This document shows, piece by piece, positions 9,557 to 19,574 of a DNA stretch of 20,000 nt. Within the stretch, counting starts at the first letter, position 1; each line of letters starts with the position of its first letter. This DNA is from Chromera velia (Eukaryota > Sar > Chromeraceae): contig JAHBMJ010000021.1 in assembly GCA_018398765.1 (NCBI GenBank), positions 17,501 through 37,500 of the forward strand, given 5' to 3'. The position numbers were made by a program, and so were the translations under genes. The notes under the pieces were generated by a model, which did not search any database, had not been told where the DNA came from, and saw nothing but the letters and a program-made list of their open reading frames with translations.

Positions 9557-11796
9557 ATGGACGTAGAAGACCCCCAAGACGCGCAATTCGACGCTTCCCC
9601 CACTGACGCCTCTTTCGTGCCGTCTCTGGCCAAAGTCCTCACGCACCTGATCTCCATGAGCCAGTCGACAAGAGGGCAGGTCAGCACGGCCGTTTGGGGC
9701 TTTGGACAGACCTCGCTTGCGGTGGATTTGTGTCTCGCTCTCTCCACCTGCGAGTACCCGCCTTCGCGTATCTGTGCGTGAAGCTATGTATGTGTTTGTG
9801 TGCACGTGTGCGTGTGTGTCTGGAAACGAGTTTGTTCGTCTGCCTGTTTGGCTTTTTGTTTGATTGTTTGTTTGCTTATTTGTTTGTTTTTATGGACCAA
9901 TATACAGGTGACCTTTTGGGAGTGATTGAGCAGAGAGGGAAGCGAGGGGAGAGAGAAAGGTGGTGAAAAAGAGAAACAGGAGATCAATGAGGACCAAAGG
10001 GAAGAGGGGGGAACAGACAACCTGTCTGTCTGAAAAACGGAAGGAAAGAGACGAAAAGAGAACAGAAGAGTGGATGGTTTGCATTTGTGTGTATGAGAAC
10101 TAAATAACCTGTGAGTCACCTTCTGTTGACTTCCTTCATCACAATATCCCAACAAAGTTTAGAGGATCGTATTAGAATCATGAGTTCGTGTACTTCACCG
10201 AGCCTCTTGGACAAATAGTCGATTATTTGATTTGTGCAGATCACGAGGTTTCACGCCATAAAGGCGCCGAACATCTCCATACACGACTATCTGATGAGGT
10301 CGGTCGGTGAGAGAACACTTCGACGTGCTGCTCGCTTTCTTCCACACTCGTCGGTTTGTGGTCGTTCTGCCTCGATTCCTCGAAGCACTTCGCACAGAGG
10401 AAGGAACATTACATTCCGTTCCTCGGCATTCGGTGAGGAGGTTTTTGAATATGTTTGTCCGTTCGGGAGGAAAATACGCAAATGGGAAAAGCAGCGCCCA
10501 TGCAGCTCTGTCTCTCGCCACCTGTTTTCTCTTTTCAATAGTTACAGACGCACGAACCCCCCTCTGCAGGTTACCTGAAACAAATGCGAAGCAGCTCCGT
10601 GATGTGAACAGCAGTTTGTGAACAGCTCCGTGGTGTGAACCTGAACTGACTGCTGGATCATTGCCTTTCTCCTCTGCGTATGTGTGTGTGCAGGATAGCG
10701 AAGTACTTTGGGTGTTCGCACGAGTGTTTCGTCCTGTCGTTGGTGTACATCGATCGCATCGTCAAGATCCACCAGGACTTCACTATCAGCTCTCTCAACA
10801 TTCACAGGTAGACAAGCATTTCAGGGAAATGTATTCTGTATGAAAGTCAATGCATGCACCAGGACTTCACTATCAGCTCTCTCAACATTCACAGGTAGAC
10901 AAGCATTTCAGGGAAATGCATTCTGTATGAAAGTCAATGCATGCACCAGGACTTCACTATCAGCTCTCTCAACATTCACAGGTAGGTAGGTAGGTAGCAG
11001 AGGGAAGGAAACAGAGAAGAGAGAAAGAACATCAGTGTCAATGCGGTGGGAAGCAAGAGAATCAAACAGAAGGGGAGGGGGTCAAGCAGACATTGCACCT
11101 CTCTAAGCGTGTGTCTGTTCTTCGGTTTCTTTGACTCAGACGACGACTTCTGTTTGCCCATCCAGGTGCTTGTCTCTTCCTTCCTGTTTCTCTCTGACCT
11201 GACCTGACTGCATGGACTTCATGGACGAAAAAAACTAAATAAATGTCTTCCCTCCCGCCTTTTCTTTCTTTGCCACAGGTTGCTGGTGACGGCCATCATG
11301 CTGGCAGTGAAGTATTTTGATGATAAGTACTACGCAAACGCGTACTACGCCAAAGTGAGTCAGGCAGTCAGTCAGTCGGCCAGACGTACACCACAAACCA
11401 GGCAAGCGCATCCATTCTCACGCAGACACGCAGATCTTGCACTTTTTTTTTCTCGGAGCGATCCTTCTCTCCAGCAGCAACACCGTCTCTTTCCCTTCTT
11501 TTTCCATCGCTTCCTGTTTCTTTCCCGCTTCGTCTGTTTCGTCTGTAGGTGACTTCATCCTTCTAATGATGTCTGCACTTGATTCTTTCACTCTTCCTTT
11601 TCCTTCTTCAGGTTGGGGGTGTGAAGACTCGAGAGATCAACGTATGCATACTATCTGTATGTATGAAAGTAAATGCAAATTCCCTTCTTCAGGTTGGGGG
11701 TGTGAAGACTCGAGAAATCAACGTCCTGGAGGTCCACTTCCTGACTCTGATAGGGTACCAACTCTTTGTGACTCCCCAGGAGTACGAACAGTACAG

Positions 11797-11833
<37 letters not shown>

Positions 11834-11834
11834 C

Positions 11835-11871
<37 letters not shown>

Positions 11872-12985
11872 CGTGAGCAAGTGCGCGTGCGTGTGCGTGT
11901 GTGTACTTACTCGTAGTCTGCAGCTACTCAATGTGGGTGCCTGTGCCTTTTTGAGGGTGTCATGTACCTGAACGAAGCACGGAGAGCAGATACGGCAGGA
12001 GGAGTGAAATGGGGTGTATTTCGTTTTTCTGTCTTCCGTTTGACGGTCGCACCTCTCCTTCTTTGTACAATCATGCGCCAAATCTGGGAGTCCGTCCGTA
12101 TGATGTGTGTGCAATCAGCAATTGAGGAAGTCAGCGAGTCAGCAGAGCACTGCGAAATCAAAGCGAGGCGAGGCAGGGAATTGACCGCCTCTTTCATTTT
12201 TCCTTTTCTCTCTCTCTCTCTTTGTGATGATGCAGAAACAACGTTCTGTTGGCAGTCAATGCTGCCGGAACTGTTCCTTCAGAGATGGTCAGTCAGTTTG
12301 TCAGTCAGTAGGGGAGTTGGATGAGTTGTTGGAGGATTTCTTGTGCGCCTCCAGGAGAAGTTGCAAAACGATCCGGGAAAGGAGGCAAAAAAGAAGGTGT
12401 TTGTCTGAGCGGTGTGTGTAGGGCAAGCAGTTTATTCTCTTTTTGTTATCTCTGCCTTCCTTCCGTCCTTCCTTCCTGTTCCTCTCATCCAGGTTTCATT
12501 CGTCTCTCTCTGCATGTACTTCACTTGATTGCTGCATCCAGCCTGCGGGTGCGGAGGGAGGAGAAGCGAACACACCGGCAGTGACAGCGGCAGATCCCTC
12601 CGCGTCTGCCTCTGCCTCCTCAGCCGTGGGTGGAGACGGGGGTGCCACCTCCTCGACCGCAGCAGGAGGTCAGAGAGGCTCAGTGACAGCCATGGCTGTG
12701 GACTCGGGAGAGGGCGGGGGGGGGAGCAGCCAGGGTGGCGGTGCGACAGGAGCAGGGCCTCCCACGTCAAGTGTCCAGCAGATGGGAGGGGGAACTCAGG
12801 GGGGGTTTGGAGGTAATCTGAGCTCTGCCCCCACCTCCTCGAACTCGAAAGGGGCTGGGCTGAGAGCGGGGCACGAACGAGGCGCCTCGGCTTCGTTGCG
12901 TGGTGCAGCAGCAAGCGAAGGATGTAGTTACGGGGGGGGAGGGGGAGTCGGTGTAAGTGTCTTTGGAGGCACAGAGCCGGCGTGA
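9557..12985 (+). CDS. PHO80-like (P/U-type) cyclin, seven exons
   Basis: Likely regulatory partner of a cyclin-dependent kinase. Exons: 9557-9679, 10240-10298, 10694-10807, 11279-11354, 11693-11796, 12236-12287, 12542-12985. They total 972 nt, in phase, 323 aa plus TGA. The cyclin box spans about residues 22-160. It contains [10 protein letters not shown], then [11 protein letters not shown], then [20 protein letters not shown], then [20 protein letters not shown], then [17 protein letters not shown] and [15 protein letters not shown]. This is the order seen in yeast Pho80/Pcl and plant U-type cyclins. Arg82, Lys110 and Glu137 match conserved cyclin-box positions, the last two being kinase contacts. 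Residues 177-323 are a disordered Gly/Ala/Ser-rich tail. The start was chosen because ATG 9557 has A at -3 and G at +4, but the frame is open upstream, so an extra 5' exon is possible. Donor GTAAGT at 12953 offers another 3' end. Confidence 0.92.
10592..10640. repeat. 31-bp-spaced short direct repeat in cyclin intron 2
   Basis: CAGCTCCGTGATGTGAAC (10592-10609) recurs as CAGCTCCGTGGTGTGAAC (10623-10640), with one mismatch in 18. Confidence 0.85.
10770..10985 (+). repeat. Triple 87-bp tandem repeat of the exon 3 end and its donor
   Basis: Units are 10770-10856, 10857-10943 and a partial third, 10944-10985. Each contains the last 38 nt of exon 3 (ACTTCACTATCAGC... to ...ATTCACAG) and the donor GTAG. 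The full units also contain a 49-nt linker. Units 1 and 2 differ at one base in 87, so the event is recent. Donors follow 10807, 10894 and 10981. Only the first keeps the protein in frame, because reading on meets TAG immediately at the first junction. The linker holds a perfect hairpin, GCATTTC-AGG-GAAATGC, complete in unit 2 and one base off in unit 1. Confidence 0.97.
10981..10998 (+). repeat. (GTAG)n at the third donor copy
   Basis: Four consecutive GTAG units begin exactly at the third donor copy of cyclin exon 3 and end in CAG. Confidence 0.9.
11602..11724 (+). repeat. 81-bp-spaced duplication of the exon 5 start and its acceptor
   Basis: Copy 1 is 11602-11643 and copy 2 is 11683-11724, with one mismatch in 42. 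Each holds the pyrimidine tract, the acceptor TTCAG and the codons for [10 protein letters not shown]. Copy 2 is the one continuous with the rest of cyclin exon 5. The frame from the copy 1 acceptor (exon start 11612) is open through the linker into copy 2, so its use would insert 27 residues, including a second [10 protein letters not shown]. The linker begins with the palindrome GTATGCATAC, which also looks like a splice donor. Confidence 0.96.
11799..11909 (+). repeat. Long (GT)n/(GTGC)n tract at the exon 5 donor
   Basis: GT dinucleotides with GCGT interruptions begin two bases into cyclin intron 5 and run for about 110 bp. Confidence 0.95.
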
Positions 12986-13930
12986 GAAGAAAAGAAAAGA
13001 ACAGGGGGGGGGAGTGGGAATGAATGTGTTTGTGGGGGGTGAGAAGCCTGGCAGACGAATGTGTCTTCGTTTCGTTCTTGTTTTCTGCCCCTCCCTTCTG
13101 TCTTTCTTACTTCCCTCCTTTCGGACCCTTTCTGAATTCATCTCTTCATCCGTCCCCTTCCTCTTTGCACTTTCTTCATCTCTGGCTAGAAGAGAAGAGG
13201 AGAGAAGGGAGGGATTGCATGTCCGTCTCTTGGCTGGCAGGGTGCGTGGGTCGGTCAGTCGGTTGGTCTGTCTGTCTGTCTGTCTGTTCAACGGTATCTC
13301 TGTCTGTCTGGGTGTGCCTGTCTGGCTGACCGTCTGGTTTTCTGGCTGGCTGTATGGATGGTTTTGGGGATTTGTCTGTTGTTGGGAAGGGGGGGAAAGG
13401 GGTTTTGAAGGGCTTTCTCGTGGGGGAAAGGGAGCGGGCATCGGTATATGGGTATTCCTGGTGAAGACCTGTGTGTGTGTATGTATGTGTGTGTGTAGGT
13501 GAAGGTGTAAGAGTCCAAGGAGGGCGATGGAGAATTCGTTTTTTGCTGTGTGGAGAAGAAGAGATATCAGAAGAAGAGGAAGGTGGTCGTACAAGGACAT
13601 GCTGAAAGAAGAAAAATGGCAGGCAGGTATGCGTTCGTTCAGAACAGAACAGAACTGGTTTGTTTGAGGTGGGGGCCGACAAGAAGATCCCGATAATCTT
13701 CGAAAAAAAAAGAAAAAGAGAAAGAGAACTTGAAGCTTCGGGCTTCGTTTTGATGGTTCTGCAATTTGAAGTGTCAGAAAGGAAAAGAGGGAGGAGGGAG
13801 GGAAGAAGGAAGGACGGAAGGAATGAGGCCATGCAGTACGGTAAGGACTCTTCAAAAAAGAAGACGAGGGAATAAATGAAGGTGATTTGAAGGTTTTGAA
13901 GGGGCGTGGAGGGGCGTGGAGCTCTTCTTT
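12986..13930. other. Cyclin 3' flank, no gene seen
   Basis: This stretch probably includes the cyclin 3' untranslated region. The first half is T/G-rich with a TCTG repeat; the second half (about 13500-13930) is purine-rich. An AATAAA lies at 13871-13876 and could be a polyadenylation signal, but nothing else supports it. If donor 12953 is spliced to the AG at 13498, the protein would end after three more codons (VKV, then TAA). Confidence 0.5.
13266..13288. repeat. (TCTG)n microsatellite
   Basis: About six TCTG units, with looser TCTG/GGCTG repeats continuing to about 13360. Confidence 0.9.
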
Positions 13931-14263
13931 CACTTCCTTCTTCCTTTCTTATCCGAATGCTTACATGACTTGGCAAATGCATGGATTGATCCTTCGATTC
14001 GTTGGTTGGTTGGTTGTCTGGTTGGTTGGCTGTCCGACAGCTGTCTGGCCGGTCACTCGATGCAGTCTTGTCTTGTTTGTCCTTTGGTTTCGTTTCGTTT
14101 TTCTTTTTGTTGGTCGTTTGTTGGTACGCTTCCTTTTGTGTGTAGAAGAGGAATGAATTTTCTTCTTTTGGCCGCCTTTCCTTCAACCATTTCCGTCTTC
14201 GGTTGTTTCTTTCGTTCGTGTTTTTTTGTTTCTTTGCGAATTTCCTTGCGTGGGTGGAAGGAG

Positions 14264-14267
<4 letters not shown>

Positions 14268-14300
<33 letters not shown>
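14268..14300. repeat. (CT)n microsatellite
   Basis: About sixteen CT units, followed by GT-rich sequence. Confidence 0.95.
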
Positions 14301-14306
<6 letters not shown>

Positions 14307-14835
14307 GTGCGTTTGTGTGGTTGCATGTGTGTACCTGCGAGATGCCAGTTATGTGTGCACTGTTTCAGTATGTGCATGTGAGGAGACGGTAGATCGTATC
14401 TGCCTCTCCTCTCTCCTTTCCTTGTTGCACGCTTCTTTCTTCTCTCACCTTGTCGGGCTGGAATGAGGAACGGAACGAAAACAAAAACGTTTCCTTCCAT
14501 TGCCTCCTCTCGGGTCTCTTCTCTTCCTTCCCATCTTTCTTCCTTCCTTCCACGCACATTCATTCCCATACAATCCTCCCTCCTTTGTTTAAACACACAT
14601 CCACGCACACATACACACTCCCGCACACACAGGAGGACAAACAGGTAGACAGAGTCACAAACAAAGAGACAAGCGCACCGAGACAGAAAGAAAGAAAGAC
14701 AGACAGACAAAGAGTCTGTCGGAGCGCACAAGACCCAGTGATCTCGAAAGGAAGGGGAAGGGAAGGGGGCGGATCTGGGTGTTATGCTGCCAAAAGAAAG
14801 AAAGGAATGCAAGACGGAATGAAGGAGGAAACCAG

Positions 14836-14883
14836 AAAGAAAGAAAGAAGGAAAGAAAGCAAGCAAGAAAGAAAGAAAGAAAA
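14836..14883. repeat. (GAAA)n microsatellite
   Basis: Imperfect GAAA run with GGAA and GCAA variants. Confidence 0.9.
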
Positions 14884-14976
14884 CGATCAGTACGCGGACT
14901 GTGAAGGTTTTCATTTGTTGAGAAAGGCAGAGAGAGAAAAGCCGAGGTCATGCATCCTTTTGCAATCGAAGGGAGA

Positions 14977-14991
14977 GGGGGGGGGGGGGGG
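14977..14991. repeat. Poly-G run of about 15
   Basis: About fifteen consecutive G after GGGAGA. It could form a G-quadruplex and is prone to length error in sequencing. Confidence 0.85.
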
Positions 14992-17864
14992 AGCGAGGCC
15001 TTTTCCTTCCATTCAACGGACTGACGGGCCTGTAAAGGGAGGCATTCATGGGAGGGGGCATGCAGGCAAGAAAGAAAGTGAGAGAGAGGGGGCTCTTCTT
15101 TCCTTTCTTTTATCCCCACACCCCCTTCTTCCCTCCTTGACGGTGTTGGGACGCGATCGTTCGATCACCTCTTTTTGTCGCTCTGCCCCCCCTCTGCGGT
15201 GGAAATGAAAACAGAAAAGAAGAAATTAAGTGAAACAAAAGACAGACAGGCACACAGCATGTATGCATGTTTGGTGTTTTGTGCGTTGTCCTTTAATGTG
15301 TGTGTTTGAGAGAGAGAGAGAAGGGGGGGGAAGAGGGAGAGAGGGTGGGCAGGTTGAGCCTTCAATGTGCCTTTTCTGCCTTGTAATGCTTGAAAGCCTT
15401 TGTCCTTTAGCCAGCCTGCCTGTTTGCTGCACCCTGGCTGTCGCGCTGCTGCTTTCGTCTTTCTCTTCGAGTCTTTCTCATGTGGAGAGAGTGAAGGGGA
15501 AGAAAGGGGGTGGGAGAGTGTGCGGTTTTGGTCGTTCTGCTCGCACCTCTTTGCCTCATGTTTTTTTATCCACCAGTTTGTCTATTTAACCGGAACAAAC
15601 AGTCTTTCTTTCTTCCTTCCTTCCTTGCTGTCTGATCAGATATGGTTACGTGTCCTCGGTAGGCCCGCCTTTTCTTGCACAGAGCGAGAGAGAGAGAGAG
15701 CCTCGTTGGGCGGGTGCAAAAAGGTATCCTTGTTCGTCTCCCGTCGGCATTACCGTGTAAGGCTTCGTGCTTCCTTGCCTCATTTTCGGCTTGCCCCCGC
15801 ACCACAGAGAGTGGAGAGAAAACAAAGAAGAGGAAAAGAGAAGCAGGCAGCTTGTTGACGTGCGCGTTGCAGCATTTGGTCCCCTCGACCTTTCGGGTAA
15901 TCTATTCAGTTGGTTGTTGGGTGTCCCTCTTCCTTCCTGCAGGAAGAAAAGAAGATGTGCTCTTTTGTCTCGCCTCTCCTTTTGTGAATAACCGCAAATC
16001 CCATCTGTATCTTTATTTATTATTCTTTCTGGGGGGGGAGGGGAGAAAGAGAGAGACGCTTTGTTGCTTCGTGCAGGCAGAGGGGGAGAGGGAGGGGGGG
16101 ACTGATTGGGTTGATTCGCTGATGGATGGAGGGAGAGAGTGACTGCACAAATTTTCCTTCGCGCCGTCAGAGCACTGAAGTCAATTGATGTTGAGGGGCA
16201 AGGCCAACACACCTACCTGGGGAAGTACGGATGAGGAAGCAAGCAAGGAAAGAAGGAAATCCAACGGGAGGGCCAGGGAGATGGGTGGTAGTAAAGAAGG
16301 CAAGAGGAAACATTTAGCACACACACACACACAAAACAAAGTTCTATTCTGCTCCGTTCAAGAAAGGCGCAAGCGACCTGAATGAACTGCAGGCCTGAAA
16401 ACAGGGAAGCCAGTGAAGATGGGAGAAAACTTGAAGTCGGAAAAGAGATCAAACCCAAAGAAAAAAAGAAAGAAGTGCGAAAGGCGAAATCTTTCGACTC
16501 CTTAGGTGTTTTTGGTCAGAAGAATGAAGTCACTGTTTCCCCTCATTCCTCGCTGGAGTCTTTCGCGTCTCCATGCCATTTTGGCTCCTGGTTTTTGTTT
16601 TGACAACCAATGGGACAGGAAGGGGCAGAAGGAAAATGGAATGAGTGATCCCATCAACCACAACCAAACAAGACGAGTTAGGCGGCAAGATAGATAGAAC
16701 ATACCACAGACACCAACCCGCTCTCTTTCTCTCTTCCACTGTGCCCATGTGTCTATCTTCATGTTTGTCTCTCCTAACGAACTTCTCCCCGTCTGGGTGC
16801 TTCGACTCACATTCGCCTGCTCGTCACCTCCTATTCGCTGTGTTTATTTATTTGATCTGTCAATCATTCAACCATTGATCCATTCATTCCACTTTAATCT
16901 CTTGTGCGTGCCTGCCTGGCTGCCTGGCTGCCCTCCGTTTCGGGTTCTTCAAATTTGGAGGGCACCTTCCCTTCACGCATGCAGCCCCAATTTTGTCCAC
17001 CGATGACCGCAGACTGCACGTCTTTCCCTTCTTCGCTTCTTTCTTGCTTGTCCGCTTGTCTGTTGCTTGTCGTGTCTGCTTGTCTCCAGAGGGCCTGCCG
17101 ACGGCGAAGGAAATTTCTTTTAATCAAATTCAGACAGACAGAGCTTCGTTCTCATCATATCGCTATGTGGAGGCCTTCTTCTTCCCTTCCTTCCTTCCTG
17201 AGGCTGGTCAGTCGGTCGGAAGGCGAGGGTCTCCGCTTCTCTCTCGCCACTTCACGAGGAGGCATCTTTCTTACTGTCTGCCTTTCTCTTTCTCTTCTTC
17301 CCCCACTGCACGAGCAGAGAGAGAGCAAGATTGCCCTCAATCCTCCTTCCTTTTCCGTCGGCTGTCCCGCACGCGTTCTGGTTGAGTTGCCATCGATGGA
17401 TTGGAAGAATTCATGGATGAATTGAAAAGGGAGTGAGATAAGTAACTGCGCGACTATCCAGGTGTCGTCTGGGGCAGTGAAGAGAAAAGGTTCGTTTGGT
17501 TTACTGGTGGGCTGTTGCTGGTGACGATATCCTACAGGTAGGCAATGAGACAGTCAAACAAACATGCAAGTAGACAGAGAGGCAATCAGGCAGTGGGTCT
17601 GCCACTTCATTTCCGTCACCGCGCCACCAATAACGATGCAATGACGAACTGCTGTAACAGAAGGAGAAGATGAACGGTTTCATTCACTCTCCTTTGCCCT
17701 TTTTTGAAAAGGCTTTCTTGATTGATTTATTGATTGGTTGAGGCATGAAAGAAGTCAAGTCGAAGAGCTACAGACGGGTGGCTTGCAACCGCGACACAAA
17801 AAAGACCATCTGGCAAGACAGACAAGACAGAGTTGGGGATGGTGGGTGGATCGGGCACTCGACG

Positions 17865-17866
<2 letters not shown>

Positions 17867-17896
<30 letters not shown>
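17867..17896. repeat. (TC)n microsatellite
   Basis: About fifteen TC units. Confidence 0.95.
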
Positions 17897-17900
<4 letters not shown>

Positions 17901-18451
17901 TCTGCATGTGTCCGTCCCTGTGTGTCGAGTTGCGAAAGGAAGGAAAGTTTGGAGACACCAACAAGAGGGAGAACTGAGAAAACGGAGGAAAAGAAAATCA
18001 TGAGAAGGAGTGAGGAGGAACAGGAAGGCAAGAGAGGGAGTCAAACAAATGAAGTAAACGCCCTTCATTTGGCACGACATGGAGACGAGCGAGAAGAGAT
18101 GGATGTGCCTGCAAGCTTCTTTCAGCGGCCCGCTGGTCTTCTGACAATGGGAGAGCAGAAGGGAAAGAGCAATCACAAAAGCAAAGGCAAAGAAAAAAGA
18201 AGCTGAAGGAGGAAGAAAGAAAGTTCAACGCAGAGAGGGCGAGTGTCGCCTCTCTGCTCTGAATGAGTTTTGCCGTTCTTTCCATGTCCACCGACTCGTT
18301 TGTTTCTTGGTTGCTGGGTTGGCTCGTTGGTTGGTTTTGTTCGTTGTTGCATGTCGGGGAGATCGTCGTCCGTGCGCTTTTTTTGTTCTTCCTTCTGGCG
18401 CTTCGACCTCTATCGTTCATCGGTCGGTCGGTCTGTTAACGTCTCTGTCCG

Positions 18452-18496
18452 TTTTCTTTCTTTCTTCCTTTCTTTTCTTTCTTCCTTTCTTTCTTC

Positions 18497-18527
<31 letters not shown>

Positions 18528-18529
18528 TC
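18452..18529. repeat. (TTTC)n microsatellite
   Basis: TTTC run of nearly 80 bp with TTCC interruptions. Confidence 0.95.
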
Positions 18530-18940
18530 GTTCCTCTCCTCTTTGTCTGGGCGGCGATCCTCTCGTTTTCATGTATGTTGTTACTTAATTGTCGTTGTCC
18601 TTCTTTTTCGATCAGCACCTTGTGATGCAGGCAGGTCTCATTTTTGGATGGGTGGGAGGAAGGAAGGAAGGATGGATTTCTGTCCCACATCTTGAAAAGA
18701 GGCGAGGCGGGTGGATTGATGGGGAAATTATTTCCCTTGCCTCCCCCTTCCCTGCCTGGCGGTGCTGCGGGCACACTGCAAAGAATGAATGAAGGGCAGG
18801 AACACGCGAGCAGGCTCTCTCTCCTCTCCCTCTCTCCTGCTTGTGCGTGCGTGTGTGTCTGTGCATGTTCTCTCTGTCATTGTAGAGGTGCAGACAGAGC
18901 AAAGGATAAGTGAGGGGAGTGACGGACAACCAAACAGATA

Positions 18941-18962
18941 GGCAGGCAGGCAGGCAGGCAGT
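18941..18962. repeat. (GGCA)n microsatellite
   Basis: Five GGCA units followed by GTCAGACA. Confidence 0.95.
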
Positions 18963-19574
18963 CAGACACAGTGAGTGTGTGAGGAGAGAAATAGGGAACG
19001 GCGTCAGATCGCTTCAAGAAGTGAGTCGATAGATGCATCTGTCGTCGTTTCAGTAAAGTAGACTTGACTTCACAAGCATGAGAAAAGAAAAGAGACATGC
19101 AGACAGCTGAGAGCAATGAAAGTCAGGACGGACAGAAGAAGGCAATCAGATCTTCATCCGTCTCCGTTGACCGTGACGCAAAGGAAAAGACAATGAAGGG
19201 AACCTAGTCAGCCACCCAGCCAACCAGACAGACAGCCGCAGTGCCACCGAGCGGAAGGCCTGCGGACCGCCACTTCTCATGATTAACGCCATTTTCTCAT
19301 TTCAGTTCAGCTTGGCTCAAAGTTCCTGGGCTTCATCTGCAAGTTCATTCCCAGACTGAGGGTTATCACCCTCAAAAATGTCCTCCCCTTAGTTCTCCCC
19401 TTGGGTCCTTGTTCTCTGGTCGGCTTCTATCTCTGGTCTCATTATTATCAATAATCAATGACACTAGCAATGACATCAAGTATCATGATACTGGGGGAAA
19501 AGGGGGGTGCACACGCTGGTTAAATCCTAGGGTCAAACTAGATTAAAACTGTCAAAAAAAAAAATGAATCACAA

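Larger units (their letters stand above)
9680..12541 (+). other. Six introns of the cyclin gene
   Basis: Introns: 9680-10239, 10299-10693, 10808-11278, 11355-11692, 11797-12235, 12288-12541. All are GT-AG. Donors are GTCAGC, GTCGGT, GTAGAC, GTGAGT, GTCTGT and GTCAGT. The ends of intron 3 (donor side) and intron 4 (acceptor side) lie inside tandem duplications of exon edges, so alternative splice sites exist at both. The acceptor of intron 2 directly follows TGTGTGTGTG. Confidence 0.85.
13931..19280. other. Gene-free stretch of alternating purine and pyrimidine blocks
   Basis: I find no exon with protein-family character on either strand. The long open frames here are low-complexity products of GA- or CT-rich DNA, which lacks stop codons. 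By eye the plus strand alternates: pyrimidine-rich 13930-14630, purine-rich 14630-15100, pyrimidine-rich 15380-15660, purine-rich 15790-16490, pyrimidine-rich 16690-17310, purine-rich 17730-18260, pyrimidine-rich 18260-18620, then purine-leaning to 19250. No tRNA, rRNA or known element was recognised. Confidence 0.6.

Noticed and set aside
10708-10989. Plus-strand frame with a repeated peptide ([20 protein letters not shown])
   Set aside because: It is the 87-bp tandem repeat read in a frame different from the cyclin. The real exon 3 frame is fixed by the cyclin-box alignment and phase on both sides.
12493-12541. Earlier acceptor TCATCCAG for cyclin exon 7
   Set aside because: In the required phase the sequence after it reaches TGA after eleven codons. 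The CATCCAG acceptor ending at 12541 keeps a long open frame.
12767-13933. 388-codon open frame on the minus strand
   Set aside because: It overlaps the cyclin's last exon on the opposite strand and is a low-complexity Ser/Pro/Thr product of polypyrimidine DNA, with no domain or conserved motif.
13176-14914. Further long minus-strand frames (336 and 243 codons)
   Set aside because: They are translations of GACA, CT and GA repeats, with runs of Thr-Asp-Arg-Gln, Arg-Glu and Ser-Leu. Stop codons are rare in such DNA, so length is not evidence.
14450-15208. 252-codon plus-strand frame
   Set aside because: It reads through GAAA and poly-G repeats into a Lys/Glu/Arg-rich low-complexity product, with no recognisable family or splice context.
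19317-19442. Acidic minus-strand peptide and an opposing hydrophobic plus-strand frame
   Set aside because: Both are under 50 codons, they lie opposite each other, and neither matches a family I know.
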